From contig JALHJD010000159.1 in assembly GCA_022837185.1 (NCBI GenBank), forward strand, positions 1-6,964: DNA of 6,964 bases, given 5' to 3'. This document shows, one piece after another, positions 5,633 through 6,964 of this stretch. Below the pieces are notes generated by a model. That model was not told where the DNA came from. It saw only the letters and a program-made list of their open reading frames with translations, and did not search any database. The translations under genes were made by a program, and so were the position numbers. The DNA comes from Desulfobacteraceae bacterium. Its GTDB lineage: Bacteria > Desulfobacterota > Desulfobulbia > Desulfobulbales > Desulfobulbaceae. The first letter of the stretch is position 1. Every line of letters starts with the position of its first letter.

Positions 5633-6964
5633 TTAATCAAAACTGTTTGTGTTATGGCAGTCTTCACAGGCAGTGCCGGTGGGGGGGTGATCGGCAGGCT
5701 GCCCGGGCGCGTCGACGCCGTTGTGACAGAAGAAGCACGTTCCGAGAACGGCATTATGATCAAACCTGACAATGCTCCAGCTTGTCGTGCTGGTGTGACA
5801 GCTCTGGCAGGTGTTGAGGCTGAGGATGTGGTTGGCCGGCTTGCCCGGGGCCTGGTTGTTGTTATGGCAGGTCAGGCAGTTGGGCGTGACGGTGGAGTGA
5901 TCCATGACCGCCGGCGTAAACCCGCGGGTGGTATGACAGTTTTCGCAGGTATTGGGCGACGGGATATGATTGGCCGGCTTGCCGCGGGCAATATTGCCGT
6001 TGTGGCAGGTCAGACAGGGGCTGGTTACCTGGCTGTGGTCCATCCGGGCCGGGGAAAATGCCCTGGTCGAATGGCAGGCCTCGCAGGTGTTGGGCGCCGG
6101 GATGTGGTTGGCCGGTTTGCCCGGGGCCAGCCTGCCGTTGTGGCAGGTGATGCAGGTGCCGCTGACCAGGCTGTGGTCCATCCGGGCCGGGGAGAATGAT
6201 CTGGTTGAATGGCAGGCCTGGCAGGTGTTGGGCGCCGGGATGTGGTTGGCCGGTTTGCCCGGGGCCAGGCTGCCGTTGTGGCAGGTGATGCAGGTGCCAC
6301 TGACAATGCTGTGATCCATCCGGGCCGGACTGAAGGCCCTGGTGTTATGACACGCCTCGCAGGTGTTCGGGGTCGGAATGTGGTTCGCCGGTTTGCCGAA
6401 CACCGTGGTGCCGTTGTGACAGATAAAGCAGTTGCTGCTGACGATGCTGTGATCCATCCGGGCCGGGGAGAAACTCCTGGGTGTATGACAGGCCTCGCAG
6501 GTGTTCGGGGTCGGAATATGATTCGCCGGCCGGCCGAACACCGTACTGCCGTTATGGCAGGTGAAGCAGGAACCGGTGACAAAGGTATGGTCCATCCGGG
6601 CCGGAGTCCAGCCCCTGGTCGTATGGCAGGCCTGGCAGTCGGTCGACGAGAAGATATGGTTGCCGGGTTTGCCCGGGGCTATGCTGCCGTTGTGACAGAC
6701 AACGCAGGAAAGGTTGATCTGGCTGTGATCCATCGCGGCCGGAATCCACCGCCGGATAGTGTGGCATGTTTCACAGGTATCGGGGACCGGGATGTGATCC
6801 CCCGGTTTGCCGGTGGCGATATGCCCGTTATGGCAGGTCAGGCAGGAGTCGCTGATCAGGCTGTGGTCGACCCGGGCCGGAGTCCATGCCCTTGTGGTGT
6901 GGCACTCCTCGCAGGTCTCCGGCGCGGTCATATGGCTGGCCGGCTTGCCGTAGACCACCTCGTT
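5633..6964 (-). CDS. Tandem-repeat multiheme c-type cytochrome, at least 19 hemes (5' end outside window)
   Basis: C-terminal part (443 residues) of a large periplasmic or exported cytochrome; the frame is open to the right edge, so the start and signal peptide are missing. An internal GTG at 6958 is not a credible start because it lies within a repeat unit (NEVVYGKPASH). The visible part has 19 CxxCH sites: nine diheme modules of 46 residues (47 in the last), then a final CEDCH and NTNSFD. Each module reads roughly CxxCHxTRxFSPARMDHS, a few residues, CxxCHNG, GKPANHIPxPNT. Each therefore has two heme sites and two further conserved histidines (in DHS and NHI), enough for bis-histidine ligation of both hemes. 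This suits a long, low-potential heme wire or electron store. No membrane segment or other domain is seen at the C terminus. The barrel gene follows after 43 bases, suggesting one operon. Homologous repeat cytochromes are common in Geobacter relatives; no specific name can be assigned. Confidence 0.93.
   Translation of the reverse strand, partial: NEVVYGKPASHMTAPETCEECHTTRAWTPARVDHSLISDSCLTCHNGHIATGKPGDHIPVPDTCETCHTIRRWIPAAMDHSQINLSCVVCHNGSIAPGKPGNHIFSSTDCQACHTTRGWTPARMDHTFVTGSCFTCHNGSTVFGRPANHIPTPNTCEACHTPRSFSPARMDHSIVSSNCFICHNGTTVFGKPANHIPTPNTCEACHNTRAFSPARMDHSIVSGTCITCHNGSLAPGKPANHIPAPNTCQACHSTRSFSPARMDHSLVSGTCITCHNGRLAPGKPANHIPAPNTCEACHSTRAFSPARMDHSQVTSPCLTCHNGNIARGKPANHIPSPNTCENCHTTRGFTPAVMDHSTVTPNCLTCHNNNQAPGKPANHILSLNTCQSCHTSTTSWSIVRFDHNAVLGTCFFCHNGVDAPGQPADHPPTGTACEDCHNTNSFD
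5669..6913 (-). repeat. Nine tandem 138-base diheme coding units
   Basis: Unit boundaries, each beginning at the first Cys codon on the minus strand, are 6913-6776, 6775-6638, 6637-6500, 6499-6362, 6361-6224, 6223-6086, 6085-5948, 5947-5810 and 5809-5669. The last is one codon longer. Units 5 and 6 are the closest pair: over the 75 bases starting at 6086 and 6224 only one position differs. Outer units are more divergent, which fits growth by internal duplication or gene conversion in the middle of the array. Confidence 0.9.

Noticed and set aside
5590..5772. 61-residue N-terminal extension of the barrel protein
   Set aside because: It overlaps the cytochrome coding region, has no ribosome site or signal peptide, and the internal ATG at 5589 has both.
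5669..6913. CRISPR-like or DNA-level repeat array
   Set aside because: The 138-base periodicity is fully explained by the 46-residue diheme protein module, and the units vary mainly at codon third positions and tolerant residues.

Overview
This 6964-base window looks like the chromosome of a metal- or sulfur-respiring, dissimilatory deltaproteobacterium of the Desulfuromonadales/Geobacterales type. That inference rests on two large multiheme c-type cytochromes, a TPR-plus-beta-barrel outer-membrane protein, a stand-alone response regulator and moderately high GC. The genus cannot be fixed from the window.

Left part, plus strand (1-1655): a structured non-coding stretch is followed by a pentaheme periplasmic cytochrome gene (213-1565) and a strong intrinsic terminator (1599-1655). 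The cytochrome frame is interrupted once, by TGA at 1179-1181, and then stays open in the same frame for 127 more codons of protein-like sequence. There is no convincing restart site after the TGA, and a bacterial SECIS-like hairpin begins right behind it. I read the gene as one 450-residue selenoprotein cytochrome with selenocysteine 323 in the motif GHVVPDG-U-PTPNR, not as two genes or a pseudogene. From memory it resembles the cytochrome called ExtKL in selenite/tellurite-reduction operons of Geobacter relatives. This is the most interesting item in the window.

Middle (1656-2904): a short intergenic stretch with small inverted and direct repeats precedes a minus-strand EI24/CysZ-family membrane protein (1777-2484). 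About 420 bases without a convincing gene follow. They hold a possible minus-strand promoter and a minus-strand hairpin terminator, which together could define a small RNA of roughly 130 nt.

Right part, minus strand (2905-6964): three genes run in the same direction, in the order cytochrome (5633-6964, runs off the right edge), outer-membrane protein (3472-5589) and receiver-only response regulator (2905-3369). The cytochrome part in view is nine tandem 46-47-residue diheme modules plus one last heme site, 19 CxxCH in all. With only 43 bases between it and the barrel gene, the two probably form an operon. A reasonable inference is an envelope electron-transfer or metal-binding system: a long heme wire or capacitor paired with an outer-membrane barrel that carries a periplasmic TPR docking domain. 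The left-hand selenocytochrome is on the other strand with its own terminator, so any shared pathway is inference from proximity.
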